From: Eunapius fragilis
Taxonomy: Eukaryota > Porifera > Demospongiae > Spongillida > Spongillidae
NCBI GenBank assembly: GCA_963681505.1
Contig: OY811973.1
Coordinates: 7,347,478-7,411,477 of the forward strand
Length of the DNA: 64,000 nt
Direction: 5' to 3'
Part shown: positions 11,088 to 22,672 of the stretch, in pieces
How the letters are laid out: each line of letters begins with the position of its first letter
Position numbering within the stretch: the stretch's first letter is position 1
Notes under the pieces: generated by a model
The model's database searches: none
Seen by the model: the letters and a program-made list of their open reading frames with translations, nothing else
Told to the model about the DNA's origin: nothing
Translations under genes and position numbers: made by a program

Positions 11088-11991
11088 ACATTCTTTTGCT
11101 GATTACAGTCATAGCAGCACCGGTATCTAGTTCCATATCAACTCTAGCCCCGTTAATCTCCATGGGTACTATGAATGGCTGCACTTTGGGCAAACCCAAC
11201 ACATTTAATGTCTGTAAAACCTCTTCCTCATTCTCTTCGTCATTTATTCTATGAGTTTTCTCCACAGCATCTTCTCTCTTGTGAGTAACACCTCTACACA
11301 CTTTGGCTAAATGCCCGCGTTTACCACATTGACTACAGATTGCTCCCTTAAACCTACAAGATGAGGCATAATGGTTTCCTCTACATCTGTAGCATTCTAT
11401 TACTTTTTTAGCCTTATCCTTTGGTCTACTTCCCATCGCATTGATCACGGGGGGTACAGTGGTAGGCACAAAGGATTGTAACTCAATTGCATGTTTATTT
11501 GCAGATTCCACTGCTAAGGCTATTTGAAATGCCCTTGCGAATGTTAACTCAACCTCTCCTAGTAGGCGCCTCTGAATACGCTCGTCCTTCACCCCGCAAA
11601 CTAAACGGTCTCATAATACGTCCTGCAGGGTATCACCAAATGCACAATGTTCTGACAATTGTCTTAAAGCAGCTACAAAATCCGCAATGGACTCCCCTTC
11701 TCCCCTTACACGGGAATTAAATTTGAACCGCTGCATAATAACTGAAGGCTTTGGTTGGAGGTGGCTAGCCACTAACTCTACAATCTCCTTATAGGTTTTC
11801 TCACCTGGTTTAAGTGGTGTCGACAAATTTCGTATTAGTCGATACGTCGGCGCTCCACATGAACTCAGTAGACGAGTCTCCGGTGTGTCGACTCCATTCG
11901 CCACAAAGTAGTGCTCAGCGCGCTCCACGTATGACCCCCACTCTTCTGTCCCTGGCACGAACTCCGGCAAAAACCCGTGTTTCACCGCCAT
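11062..11991 (-). pseudogene. gag plus start of protease (gypsy), broken
   Basis: The first ATG in frame is at 11991; the open frame extends upstream into the primer-binding site. The N-terminal part is capsid-like (EWGSYVERAEHYF, QRFKFNSRVRGEGESI). Two zinc knuckles follow: CYRCRGNHYASSC (CX2CX3HX4C, one residue short) and CSQCGKRGHLAKVC (canonical CX2CX4HX4C). These bind element RNA in the family. The same frame continues into protease with the catalytic LDTGAA. A TGA at 11611-11613 interrupts the capsid region, and the frame is lost near 11062-11087, inside the protease domain. Because the shift falls within a domain, it looks like damage and not a programmed frameshift. Confidence 0.9.
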
Positions 11992-12039
11992 TTCGTGACA
12001 GCAAACAAAAGAGTTGTACTTTACCCACGTCGCCAAAAA

Positions 12040-12211
12040 TGTAGTGTCCGAGTCACTCGTTTAAGCCGCTACAAGAGAGGTGAACATCTCGCTGCGTGAC
12101 TGCAGAGATTATATATTATCTCTGGTGACTGACTCAAAAAGTGATCATTGTCTCACGCGCATGCGCTCACATATTACAAATGACACACACACAATGTCCT
12201 GATATATTACA
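12040..12211 (-). repeat. 5' LTR of the gypsy element
   Basis: 172 bp, TG...CA ends. Positions 12101-12129 hold a palindromic AT-rich block (agattatatattatctct) that on the element's coding strand contains TATATAAT, a candidate promoter core. This block is missing from the 3' LTR. Confidence 0.95.
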
Positions 12212-12216
12212 CATGG

Positions 12217-12605
12217 GGCACTTGATAGAATTCCATTAACCAAACAGTACTTAAAACTATCCATTTGGGGGGTTCACATTAATGGTGGCTTCTACCCTGG
12301 CCTAATTACTTTGATCATAATAAAAGTCACTTTCTGTTTCTGTTTTAGTGTTATGATAAAGGATGGTAAGGTGGGCTGCAATCACTAGTCTAACCTTATG
12401 TGCCTCACATGTGAGGTAATCCACCTCAAACTAATGGTGGCTTACGTCGTCACCACGAGCAACAGAGCAGACCTCGTGGAGCAACTCCTCCAGCATGAGA
12501 CAGGGTCCGTCTGGTCTTTCTGCAATGTCTGGAGGCTGCACCAAGCTCCTAACCTCCTGTGATACAAATACACAAATGACATAGATACCAGTCGCTATAC
12601 ACTTG
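12217..12605. other. Downstream half of the duplicated intronic unit, no gene
   Basis: 12217-12310 matches 1643-1740, the other side of the gypsy insertion site (paralogous ggggttcacatt and tggcttctaccctg). The remaining sequence to 12605 shows nothing I recognise. Confidence 0.7.
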
Positions 12606-13256
12606 CTGCATTATGGGATGTGATTTGTGCCAAAATTAATTTCAACTCTAAATTAGCGTGCGTAACACACAACTTTGTGAGTGTAACGCGCAGCGCAATT
12701 AGTTGCGTGGGCGGCGAAAAGTTAATGGGCGTATCCGATTCCGTATTTCGATAGTATCCTAATACACGAAAATCTAGTATTGGTATTATATTGTGGATCA
12801 TTATCCGTATCATTTCATGGCGATACCGAGGGCAGGTAAACATTTGGGCGATCGCTGACGTGTAATTCGATGTGGGATCTCTTGATTCTAGTTCACAAAG
12901 TTGTTTTTGTTGCAGTTTCACGGCTGCCATACAGGGGCAATGCAGGGTTTTGGGGCGGGGTGGGGGTGAGGGGAAAGCAACACGGCCCACCAGCAAGGGA
13001 GTATAGGGAGCGCTGTAAGCTCCCCCATCGGGGTCTGGGACTCCGCCCCAGCCGCTTTGAAACATTCGCACGTTTTCAGTCACAAAACACCGCATCGGTA
13101 ATTGCGATCGTTATGGCCTTAACTAGGCCTATCTATGTTATGGCGTAAGAATTCATGAATGTTTAATAACATAGGTTTTTGGGGGGGGGGGGGGGGGGGG
13201 GGAAGTATACCCCCCTAAATCCGCCTCTGCCATATGAAATGGACTTAGCCCAGACA
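12606..13256. repeat. Composite dispersed repeat, copy 1
   Basis: Matches 29583-30955 in inverted orientation: shared blocks include ttgtgccaaaattaattt, gcgcgttacac/gtaacgcgcag and the flank catttcatatgg. An hAT-like element (12932-13229) sits at the same place in both copies, so the insertion predates the duplication. Confidence 0.85.
12932..13229. mobile_element. hAT-like non-autonomous element with poly-G run
   Basis: Ends CAGGGGC...GGCGGATTTAG (reverse complement), resembling the CAGGGGCGGATCCAG termini common in hAT elements. A run of more than 25 G lies next to the right terminus. The second copy is 29610-30668. Confidence 0.7.
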
Positions 13257-13449
13257 GTTCGTCGTTGGATGTTGGTAAGTCCTATGGAGGCTTTTGATTA
13301 GAGTGGGAAAGTCAACTTTTGTTGACCTATCGTGATAACCATCTACACCCTTGGGATTCTGGCAGTGTTATGGGTGTAGAGGGTTACTCAAAAGGCTGCC
13401 ATTGGCCTATGTAATTAATAGGAAGGCATAACCCTGGGAGCAGTGAGTA

Positions 13450-14827
13450 GTGATAGTTAATTCCACAAGGTTGGCAGTTAAATCCATAGGGTTGAGGTGG
13501 GAAAAAGGGACAGTTTGTGAATGGGGAGGGGGGGGAGGGGGGGGGGTAGTTGGAGGGACATTAGAGTCAGGTGTTGTTGGTGGTGGGGTGCGGGTGGTTT
13601 TGAGGGGATTTGGAGACAGTTCTTGGCTGGTGCTTGGGACTTCTTGTGGATCTGGGTGCAGTGCTGGGTAATTTGGGTGGTGCCTGGGTTTTGGGGATTT
13701 GGTTTTTGGGTTTAAGTGATCATCTAGGTGGAACCTGGTCTGCAGTTTTCTGCAGGGTTTTGGGTTTCAGACAGGCCTCCGGATATCTTGTCCCTTTCTA
13801 TGTTTGTTGCATGGTGGTGGTTTCTAATTTTTTTCTTTAAAATTAGTTCATTATATGTAGCACCTCTATTTCTCTCCTGGTCTTCTGGCAAGTGGTTGTC
13901 CACTTCTCTTTGGTGTTTTCATTTTCTTGTGCATCAAGGGTTCTCTCAATCTTTGTCTTCAATCCCATTTTCTTTATTCTTTAGGTGGCATACATTGGCT
14001 GCTGTAGTCTTCATAATAGCCCAGTTCTGGATGTTCACAATCTCTTCTCTCAGTTCATCATCGGCTGCCGTTGTGGCATATGCCCTTGCCCCAACAGGGA
14101 AAATGCCATTGTCCTGGCACACCTGATTGAAGGTTTGGTGATGGCACAGCATCTCGTAGAACTTACTGGAGCTAGTGTATGCCTCACACACAGGATCCCA
14201 CATTCATTTTTTGATGTTGTCATGTAGTTTCTTGTCATCATCCTTCTGTGGTGCGAGGGCAGGGTTGTCTATTTCAGCAGGGAGTACATGAGTCAGAGGG
14301 GTTACATGGGACGGGGGTCTGGGGGAGGAAGTTCTTGGGTCAGCATGGAATTGGAGTCCTCAGCTGTGGTTAGGTTTGTCTTGGTTCAAGGACCTTTGGT
14401 TGTGGTGATGGGTCAGAGCTCTTTGCCTTCAGCAGGGGTTTCTTGGGTCGAAGGATTTGAATGAGGGGGGGTGGGAGGATGGGATTTGTAATGATAAGGG
14501 CTCCTTGTGGTGGTATGATGGCTGGGTTTATCTCTTGGTTGTTATTAGAGGGTTGGTGTGGTAATGTGTGTAGGACTTGTGGTGGGAGAGACTGTGTGAT
14601 GTTTTTTGAGGTGGTGTGGTTTGTATCATTGAGTTCTATGTGTGTGAGGGACTGTGGTGTTACTAATGTTGCAATAGTGGTGGGTGCCTGAGTTAGGGTT
14701 TGTGGGGCATTGTTGGAAGATTCAGAAAATGGGCTGCATAAATTCTCCGGTACTATGAAAATGCTGGAGACCTTCGGGCCAGCTTTAATATCTCCATTGA
14801 TGGTAGATTTGCTGGTGTTCAGGGAGG
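13450..14827 (-). pseudogene. G/T-rich tract with possible broken minus-strand coding sequence
   Basis: The plus strand is extremely G/T-rich; the minus strand is correspondingly Pro/Thr/Asn-rich. On minus, 14370-14843 is open for 157 codons but low in complexity (QSLPPQVLHTLPHQPSNNNQ). In another frame, 14300-13946 reads coherently: LTHVLPAEIDNPALAPQ, a stop, then KFYEMLCHHQTFNQVCQDNG and ARAYATTAADDELREEIVN. I do not recognise the family. The stop and frame change suggest a decayed gene or an unknown mobile-element gag. Chance open frames from base composition are the alternative. Confidence 0.3.
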
Positions 14828-14932
14828 TAAGACTATCCCCCAAATATTACAGAGAAAGCAGATATAAGAACCAGGCTGAAGTGAAAGTAGTATAGCACCA
14901 GTTGGAATGCAGTGGAAGAGGAGGTGTGTTCT
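14828..14932 (+). pseudogene. Exon-like fragment, paralogue of 29020-29112
   Basis: This plus-strand segment aligns base-for-base with the minus-strand exon at 29020-29112 (shared ITE...LK...NAV.EEE pattern), ending in GAGGAG followed by GTGTGT. It has two in-frame stops where the other copy is open. The family is unknown. Confidence 0.45.
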
Positions 14933-14935
14933 GCC

Positions 14936-16053
14936 TAAAAAACAATTTCATTATTGATTATAAATACAGTTTAGCACAACAGATTTAAGATAGTAACAAT
15001 AGTGTCCATCCTACTACAAAGCCAGGAGGCTGTACACTGGTGGTGTGTACAGCACATACCTCAAGTGTAAGGCAACACACCTTAAGTATAAGTGTAAGGC
15101 ATAACTTAAAAAATGCTTTTTGAACTTTACACCCAGGTACATGTAGTATATAATTTGTACAACAAACCTAACTGCAATTGCTAACTTTAGTCTTGTTTTG
15201 TGCTTCAGCTTTACAATCTTTAATCTGCTGTGCACATGCACCCCTATCAGCTCGTACTACCACATTGCACATGTTTTTGTGTCCAGATCAGAGGTGATGA
15301 TACACCACTATCAAAAAACTTTGACAAGAGTATGACTGAATTGTTAGCCCACTGAAGAAATCCATATGCACAATGCAATAATCTCTAATAAGAGTATTCT
15401 TGTTATTTGCAACCAGTTGTGCACACCATATGATCAGATATGAATTGTGATGGTGAGATATTTGTTTTGCCTTTAGAGTATAAACTAATGCCACATTCCT
15501 GACTTGTAAGGGAGCAGCATACTGTCAAAGGCTTCTTTGGCTTTGTACTGCAGTGGCATATTGTGTAATTAAGGTCTATTGTTTTGAGCTGAATGTCCAC
15601 CTGGGGGTGCAATTGTACACCCAGGTGGACATTCAGGACAATAGGCATTAATTAACTTTACTAGAAAAAAAAGAAATACTTACCATCTGTATAAGGAGCG
15701 TAATAACATATCTGGAACAAAACTATACTTTGTTACATGCATAATTAAGTTGTAATAACTGCAGTGGCTAGTTATGTTGATTGGAGTTACACAATTCAAG
15801 GCAAAGCATCATGAGCATCTGAGTTGGGCAATGTATGCTGCCATGCTCTTCAATTATGTACCCCCTGTACTTCTGTAGTGTATTTCATGCATCTCAGTGC
15901 GTGCATGATGGACTAGTGCATCACAAAATGTCCCTCTTTTTTGTTCACTTCATGTTTGTAAGACCCTTCATCGAATACATGTACACAAACAACATAAACA
16001 CATGCACACACACACACACGATCTTTGCAAACCCAAACCAGAACGGCAGTGGA
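14936..16053. other. Non-coding sequence downstream of the HECT gene
   Basis: No gene recognised. It contains a 36-bp near-perfect palindrome at about 15598-15633 (arms gtccacctggg / cccaggtggac) extended by weaker pairing (ctgaatgtcc / ggacattcag), probably a small MITE or hairpin, and a short CA run near 16005. Confidence 0.6.
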
Positions 16054-19000
16054 CTACGCACATCCAAATCCGCCATGCCATTCCAATGCTTTGTCCATAG
16101 CGGATGCAAATGAGATGTAGGTTTTGTGTGATGCTGGTATGGATAGTTCCATTGAGCATGTTGATGCTGTGGGAAATATCCCACTGTCATGAAAAGTAAG
16201 AATAGGTTTTATGGTAGATGGTACATGATCCTCTCCGCAGAAGAACTGAAGCAAACTCTTCAGTTTGTCTCCTATAAATAAAGGTATGTTTATCAGTAAA
16301 TAAAACACAAAAACAATCATTATTTACCTGGACTCTTGCCAATATACTCTTTAAACCAAATATATGTCATTTCTTCTCCTACCCTTTTTTGACTGCTACA
16401 TGAAAAATTTACTTGGAACATGTTTTGAATCTGATCTGAAAAATAAGATGTTTGTTGCAAAAATTGATCAGGGCATGTTACTTATTTCCATCAAGTTTGC
16501 AGACCTCTTGATTATGATACCTGTAGTAACGTTATTTTTAAAATAGAAAAATATCACGGTACATGAATGGTTATAAATGTTGAATTAAAATTCATTCACA
16601 CTTTATTAAAAGTGTAGAAGTGAAAATATATACATGTACATATATGCATTTCCACCTGGTACATATACATGAACCAGGTGTTTACAAGAGAACGCAACTT
16701 CTTTAAACTCAGGTTGAAATTAATTAACCACTTGATTTCATTATTATATATAAATAGTTATTGATTGCATGAAACCCTCATATTCAAAGTCAGCCTCTAT
16801 TATTCAAGATTACAATTAGAGATAAATTTAAAAATACAAAACATATTAATATGCAGTAGGCCATTTGATAGCACTTACAAACACATTGTGAACAACAAAA
16901 AAAAAACATTCAGATGGGAATGTTTGACTTAAGAGCATATATTACTGTGGGATTGATTATATCTATGGTGTTATACCTGCACTGGGATCCTTCACATTGT
17001 TTGTGAATGTCTCTTCAAATAACTCAGAGTGAGCACAAATAGTGCTATGCACCTGTAGTGCCTTGAGACCCTCAATCAGTTGGTCCAATTCAGCTTTGCA
17101 GTGTAAAATTACGTGCTGCATTGCAATAGTTTGTACAATAATGTCTTTCTCAGCAATGTTTATTTCTGTTATATATATTCCACACTTATTCAACACATCA
17201 ATGTATTTTTCTGTTTCATCCATAGTGTTCATATTCACTATCTGAATGCATAATGAAATGACCAACTATGAAAATTGACAGTGTATAGTAAACAAACAAA
17301 ATTTAACAATGAGCAGAATAGTATAATTAAAATGCATTATATATCCTCCTCCTCCCTCTAATTAATACTACCCCAAAATTACATACCTCGCTACACATCG
17401 TCTTCACATCAGAAGGTAGGTCCTCAATTTGGAAAACAATTGTTGACAGTTCACTACCACATATGTATTTGTATACTGGAATGGACATTAAGTTAAATCC
17501 ATTGCCACTTGATACAACAGAGATGGCCATAAGCTGTCCCATTTGAAAATAAACCCGATCCTGTGAAGAAATTCTATTTTTAGGTACAAGTGTAACTATG
17601 GTAGAATGATAACACACCACATCTTACATAAAGGTAACAGTTGTATTTTAGAACATACACATCGTATCATTTTTACCATATAAGAAAGTATACCTTCAAT
17701 GCAATGACATTGTGCCGTATGGTGCCTTTGTTCCAATATGCATCTTTAAATTCTTTGCATAATATTGTGAAGAATTCGCGAGTCAGCCCTCCTGCATCAA
17801 TCCCATTCTCAGAATCAAATATAACCTACAAACATTCAACAACCATGCAGAACCAATCAGTGGCACTATCAGAAGTTAACTAAGTGGTGTATTTTACCAT
17901 TTTAAAACAATGTGCCAACACATGTAATTAGTTCATACCACCATATTTTTTGTAGGTGTGATATTGTGCTTTAGAGCATCTTCCATTACTTGACTTCTAT
18001 GCACTCTCATCTCAAAATCACCATCCTTAATTTGGCTTTTGAGATGGTTAATGACATCAGCCATACTATAATGCAAGCTTAGGTAAAAAACATGTACACA
18101 TGCAATAGCATTTACCATGAATCATGATCCTCCCCCCTGCTTATAATCAAAGCATATTCCAATTCACTGTCTTCATCCTGAAAATTGAACAGAAAGTCAG
18201 TAGACTCAATGTATCAATCACACCATTGTTTTATATGATATTCATAAACACTATCATCATCCAATTCAAATCATTAGGATGAAATAGTAATGTATCCATA
18301 CATGCCATGCATCATAAACTTGCATCTGATACATTGATACATGACTCGGATAGAAGAGGTCGAGTGTCTTCACTATCATGCCTATTAATTGGAGCATTTA
18401 ATACATGACATAATAAACATTTGAATATATGACTGAAAATACACTAACTGCATGTGTGGTAAAATGGAGATTTTCCAATTTCAAACTCAATTACCATTAC
18501 AAATTTAGTATAATGCAGCATTGAAGATAAGCTTTCCATGAATTTGAGATCAAGAAGCAATCTTCATACAAATTACTACCACATTAAGCCAAATGGATTA
18601 CCTGATTACTAGATCATTACTAATATTATGGATATTGGGTTTGTTGATGCCAACTCAACACAACAATACAAGAAAATATTATCCATGCAGAGCAAGGTGT
18701 AGACTATAGATAAATAATATTCTCACCTTTTAATAATCGGATTACTTATAGCCTGTGCCGCACTGATTTGTGGATTCTGTGTGATGTATTGAAATGTTAG
18801 AATAAGGCATCATGTCAGGAAAAAGCACTGTTGCCATACTTGTGTTCGTAATATGCTTGTATTTAGTTCAAAAGATACATGCATTACAGTACAGTGATTA
18901 ATGTGTGCAATCTCCCTTCCCTCAATGATCAACAGGCTGCTTTCAGTGTTACTGGTAACTCTTATTTAGGTCTATCCATAACTTACACTCTGGTGTATGT

Positions 19001-20482
19001 GAGACTTGTTGGGCCTATCTAGCTCCTCACCTTTATAGACATGGCCACCTACTCACAGAGTATTAGGAACTATTCTATTTTAATATTCAAAAAAGGGGCA
19101 GAAGTGGTTAAGTGATATGAAATCTTGTTCCCATACAGATTTTTTGGCTTCCCCCACTTTCATTTTGTGCATTAGAATCAATATGTCAATATTAGCATAA
19201 AAATAATGATAATTTCAAATTTGGTAAATGCTTACACTTTTTGGTAAAGTAATGTTCGGTAAGTAGTCATCATCATCATCTGAGTCATCCATTCTAATAA
19301 TAGAATAAGTTTATAAACCACATGCAAAGCTTAATTAAACCATACTCTAAGGTACTGTATATAAGCCTCCTTATCCTCTACCACCACCAACAAAAAATGG
19401 CTCGTGTTTAAATGTGTACATCTTTAACCGCAAATGTCTTCACAAATTTGTTGAGCATTTTCGAATGGCACCATGAATAATAGATATGGACATTTCACAC
19501 AAGACATTTTACTTCGCTGGGAGTGGAGTGAGGAGGGGGCTTAGCATTTTTAATCACAGTTAATTACCATCAACTTACTGAGGTTTTTGACATGATTTTA
19601 TGTGTTCACATAAGTCTTTCATACACATTCTGGTGTTGCACTTAAAACAAACCTCTTCTGGCTGGCGAGACTCAGCCTACATAAACAAAAACAAGTTAAA
19701 AGTAGTACATGTACATTTTGACCTACCATTGCTGAGATAGATTTATCATGATGCATAACGTCTCTCTGCAGTGGTCGAATGTACAGAATACTGCGATTTA
19801 TAATGTCTCGTAGGTATTTCACAGTTAAACCACATTGTGGGGGTGTGACGATAACTAATTGGACACCACTTGCTACCAGTAATGTATACCCACCACACTG
19901 CATTAGCATAGGAAATGCATTCATAATTATTTCGTGTATATGAATAGAGTCGCCATCTAGGTTGAATATCAATTCAATGTTAGCCATGCCGAGGGATGCT
20001 AGTTTTATTTTGTCTTCTTTATCCGGGCATGTATCTTGATTACTAGAAATTAAACATGTTGCTAGTTTTTTCCAATGAGAAACCTTTGCTGATTTTTTTG
20101 CTGATGGTCCGACAGTACACATGTTTGAAGAACGCCTTTTATAGCCAAATATTTTCCCAATCTCCTGCTGGGTAGGTTGTAATTTTATAATGATTAGAAA
20201 ATATGATATATTTACCTGAACACTTGATGCACCTTGCTGCCTGGGTACACCCTGAAAACGTGACATACTTTGCGAACCAGATGAGCATTGTGGCATGGGT
20301 GACAGACTTTGCAAACCAGATGAGCATTGTGGCATGGTTGACAGACTTTGCGAACCAGATGTACTCGGAACAGACAGGTCTTGTAGACGTTGCAACATTT
20401 GAAACAGACTTTGCGAACCAGATGTAACTTGAACAGGTAGATCTTGCATAGGTAGTGAGCTTGATGGTGGACCTAGTTCATT
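16054..20482 (-). CDS. HECT-type E3 ubiquitin ligase, 'G2/M phase-specific E3 ligase-like' family, 12 exons
   Basis: Exons read on minus: 20482-20216, 20167-19727, 19676-19579, 19293-19236, 18776-18727, 18381-18333, 18177-18116, 18065-17939, 17825-17694, 17560-17387, 17241-16977, 16271-16054. All junctions are GT-AG and phases close to a 646-codon frame. Domain order: a Ser/Gln-rich N-terminus with 39-bp (13-residue) repeats; a conserved module (CGGYTLLVAS, LYIRPLQRDV); a C2HC-like zinc finger (CFKC...HIKSC); an acidic linker (DDSDDDDDY); then the HECT domain, with VIFDSENGIDAGGLTREFF in the N lobe and FPTASTCSMELSIP near the C-terminus. The predicted catalytic Cys is residue 613 (codon 16156-16158) and would carry ubiquitin as a thioester. 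No disabling lesion seen. The two 49-50 base exons (18776, 18381) are inferred from splice sites and phase. The start may be ATG 20449 or lie in an unseen upstream exon. Confidence 0.87.
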
Positions 20483-20867
20483 CTGACAGTATTAAATAAA
20501 ATTAGCATTGTGTAATCAGTGATAAATTAGTTCAACACGTCCCCAGCTTGCATCTTTATGATCGAGCACGCTGCATAGCATCCATGCTATAAATGGCAAT
20601 CAGCAGTTTAAAATTCTTTAGCACACCATGAAAATTAAAAAAAGAATTGATGCACATCACATTCTGTAGTATCCCATCGGCAAACTAGAACCAATTACTC
20701 CAGTACCTAGAACTTGCAATTCGACTATTATTCATATGTAAAAATACAACAAAGAAATTTTGACAAGATCATTTCGAGCATGAGTTAAACGTTTATTAAT
20801 TCATCTTGGAGTAATACTGCAATACTGTGTAGTAATTCATAAACTGAATGACAAAAGGTAGGATTCT
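20483..20867. other. Presumed 5' flank of the HECT gene
   Basis: No coding exon recognised, although an upstream minus-strand exon is possible because exon 1 as modelled begins at an acceptor-like site (CTGTCAG). Nothing else supported. Confidence 0.4.
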
Positions 20868-21188
20868 ATGAGTGCCAGAAAGGGAGGCGAGGGGGGATTT
20901 GAAGTTGTTACATACCCAGACTCAAATGTACATAAAGATTCTACAGAGTATGACATCACGTACAGAGAGAGGGTCTGGTTACTGGAAAACCAGAATGCAA
21001 ATCAAATTGCAATGTTTAGTGATGTAGACATTCCAATTTATGGTCATCAGCTAATTGCATTGCTAGATTACAAATCCTTTAATCATACACCCAGATATGT
21101 GATAGAAATGAATCAGAAGTCATTACAGTGGAAATCGTGGTACTTGATCCTAAATGTGAATTTGGTTCACTTGAATGTTTTTGATTGA
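20868..21188 (+). CDS. Hypothetical short ORF cut by a foldback element
   Basis: A 106-codon ATG frame: MSARKGGEGGFEVVTYPDSN, then ITYRERVWLLENQNANQIAM. Composition looks protein-like and not repetitive, but no family is recognised. Its last codons lie in the start of the inverted repeat at 21166, so it may be the 5' part of a gene truncated by that insertion. It could equally be chance. Confidence 0.25.
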   Translation: MSARKGGEGGFEVVTYPDSNVHKDSTEYDITYRERVWLLENQNANQIAMFSDVDIPIYGHQLIALLDYKSFNHTPRYVIEMNQKSLQWKSWYLILNVNLVHLNVFD

Positions 21189-22672
21189 TATGGACTGAAA
21201 TAAAAATCTCACAGTGCACGTTCATAATTGCTTGCCAATAAGCATTCATAAATACTATGCATCACGTGCCTTTTTGGTTTCACTACAACCTTGGATAGTA
21301 AACAAACTACCATTTATAGTTTTAGGTCACTTTCTCTCTCGTCTGGTTATAAATGGTTATGAACCGTGGTATATAGAAAGAGTGACCGTTTCCTCATCGT
21401 TTGCTCGAGTTTGATTTTTAGTCCAGTAAAAGGAAATGGTGTTTTTGATGCAGACGCCATATTTTATACTGCTTTGTGTTAGGTTAGAAACTTCGCTTTG
21501 CGAGTTTTCTGTGTCCCAGAAATTTACGATAGAGTAGTACAACCAGTACTCTATCATTGGAGTCTTACTTGCTGTGCCAATGCGCAGTGTATTGCCAAAA
21601 AAATGCCATCAAAGTAATCCGGCTTAAAAACGTAGCCATTTGCAATGAATGACATTAAAATAGCTACGTTATGCTCTAGTTATTCGAATAGCATTGCTAG
21701 TGTTGTTGACAGTGAAAACGGTTCCTTTCATAACCAAATCACTCATCGCTTGCTGAGAAAGGCTAGCCAAGTAGCAATCTCTGCATGGAAACCTCTTTGT
21801 GCAATAAAATCTCCAAGAGGAGACCCACGAGCTGGAGTAGCAAAATGGTCCATACAGCGAGCAAGCAAGTTTATTTGAATGAGCATGACGAAGAGAAGGC
21901 TGCTTCTATCGTGGAGAGTGCCATAAAACAGTTGATAAAACAGTTGCAGTCTCTAGCCGAATTTATGCCGATCTCGGATGCAAGAACACTTGCCTTGCAG
22001 TTGTACTACATAGAATTGATGGATGGCATATCTCCCATTCGTGCTCGGAACAAAGTTAGCCAAATATTCTTGGTTTCGCAGCAGGCGACGAGTGATTTGG
22101 TTCTGAAAAGAACCGTTTTCGCTGTCAACAACACTAGCAACGCCCTCAGCCATATTCTAGTAACTAGAATATACTATTTTAATGTCATTCATTGCAAATG
22201 GCTACGTTTTTAAGTCAGATTTTTTTGAAGGCATTTTGTTAGCAATACACTGCGCATTGGCACAGCAAGAAAGATCTTCAATGATAAAGTACTGGTCGTA
22301 CTACTCTATCATAAATTTCTGGGACACAGAAATTGCGCAAAGCGAGGTTTCTAACCTAGTATAAAATATGGCGTCTGTATCGAAAACGCCATTTCCTTTT
22401 ACCGAACTAAAAATCCAACTAAAAAAAAACGATGAGGAAACGGCTATTCTTCTATATACCACGATTCATAACAATTTATAACCAAATGAGAGAGAAATTG
22501 ACCTAAAACTATAAATGGTAATTTGTTTACTCTCCAAGGTCAGAGTGAAACCAAAAAGTCGCGTGATGCATAGTATTCATGAATGCTTATTGGCAAGCAA
22601 TTTACGTGTGTTGTCAGATTTTTATTTTAGTACATAATCAATCAAAAAACATTCAAGTGAACCAAATTCCCA
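21166..22672. mobile_element. 1.5-kb foldback element with about 600-bp inverted arms
   Basis: Left arm about 21166-21765 and right arm about 22075-22672 are inverted copies with scattered mismatches (outer pair TTTGGTTCACTTGAATG / CATTCAAGTGAACCAAA). Near the inner ends both arms read in the same frame toward the centre: VASVVDSENGSF plus NQIT.RLLR. The arms are therefore two opposed copies of the 5' end of a coding unit. The roughly 300-bp centre has a 142-codon plus frame of unknown nature. Confidence 0.85.

Larger units (their letters stand above)
6351..12211 (-). mobile_element. Ty3/gypsy LTR retrotransposon, decayed, minus strand
   Basis: A full-length element bounded by LTRs of 147 and 172 bp that begin TG and end CA, with 5-bp target duplications CATGG at 6346-6350 and 12212-12216. 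A purine-rich PPT complement (TTTCCCCCTCCC, 6498-6509) abuts the 3' LTR. A primer-binding site starting TGGCGACG lies next to the 5' LTR at about 12025-12036; its first eight bases would pair with a tRNA ending CGUCGCCA, as I recall for some Ser tRNAs. Gag with zinc knuckles, DTG protease, RT, RNase H and integrase occur in Ty3/gypsy order. It is inactive: stops at 11611-11613, 8301-8303, 7941-7943 and about 7098-7100, frameshifts in protease and the integrase tail, and a nested 1.4 kb transposon at 9148-10559. The paralogous empty site near 1637 confirms the boundaries. Confidence 0.95.

Noticed and set aside
13450-14126. Plus-strand Gly/Trp/Val-rich ORFs
   Set aside because: Caused by extreme G/T composition; no domain, and the minus strand is equally open.
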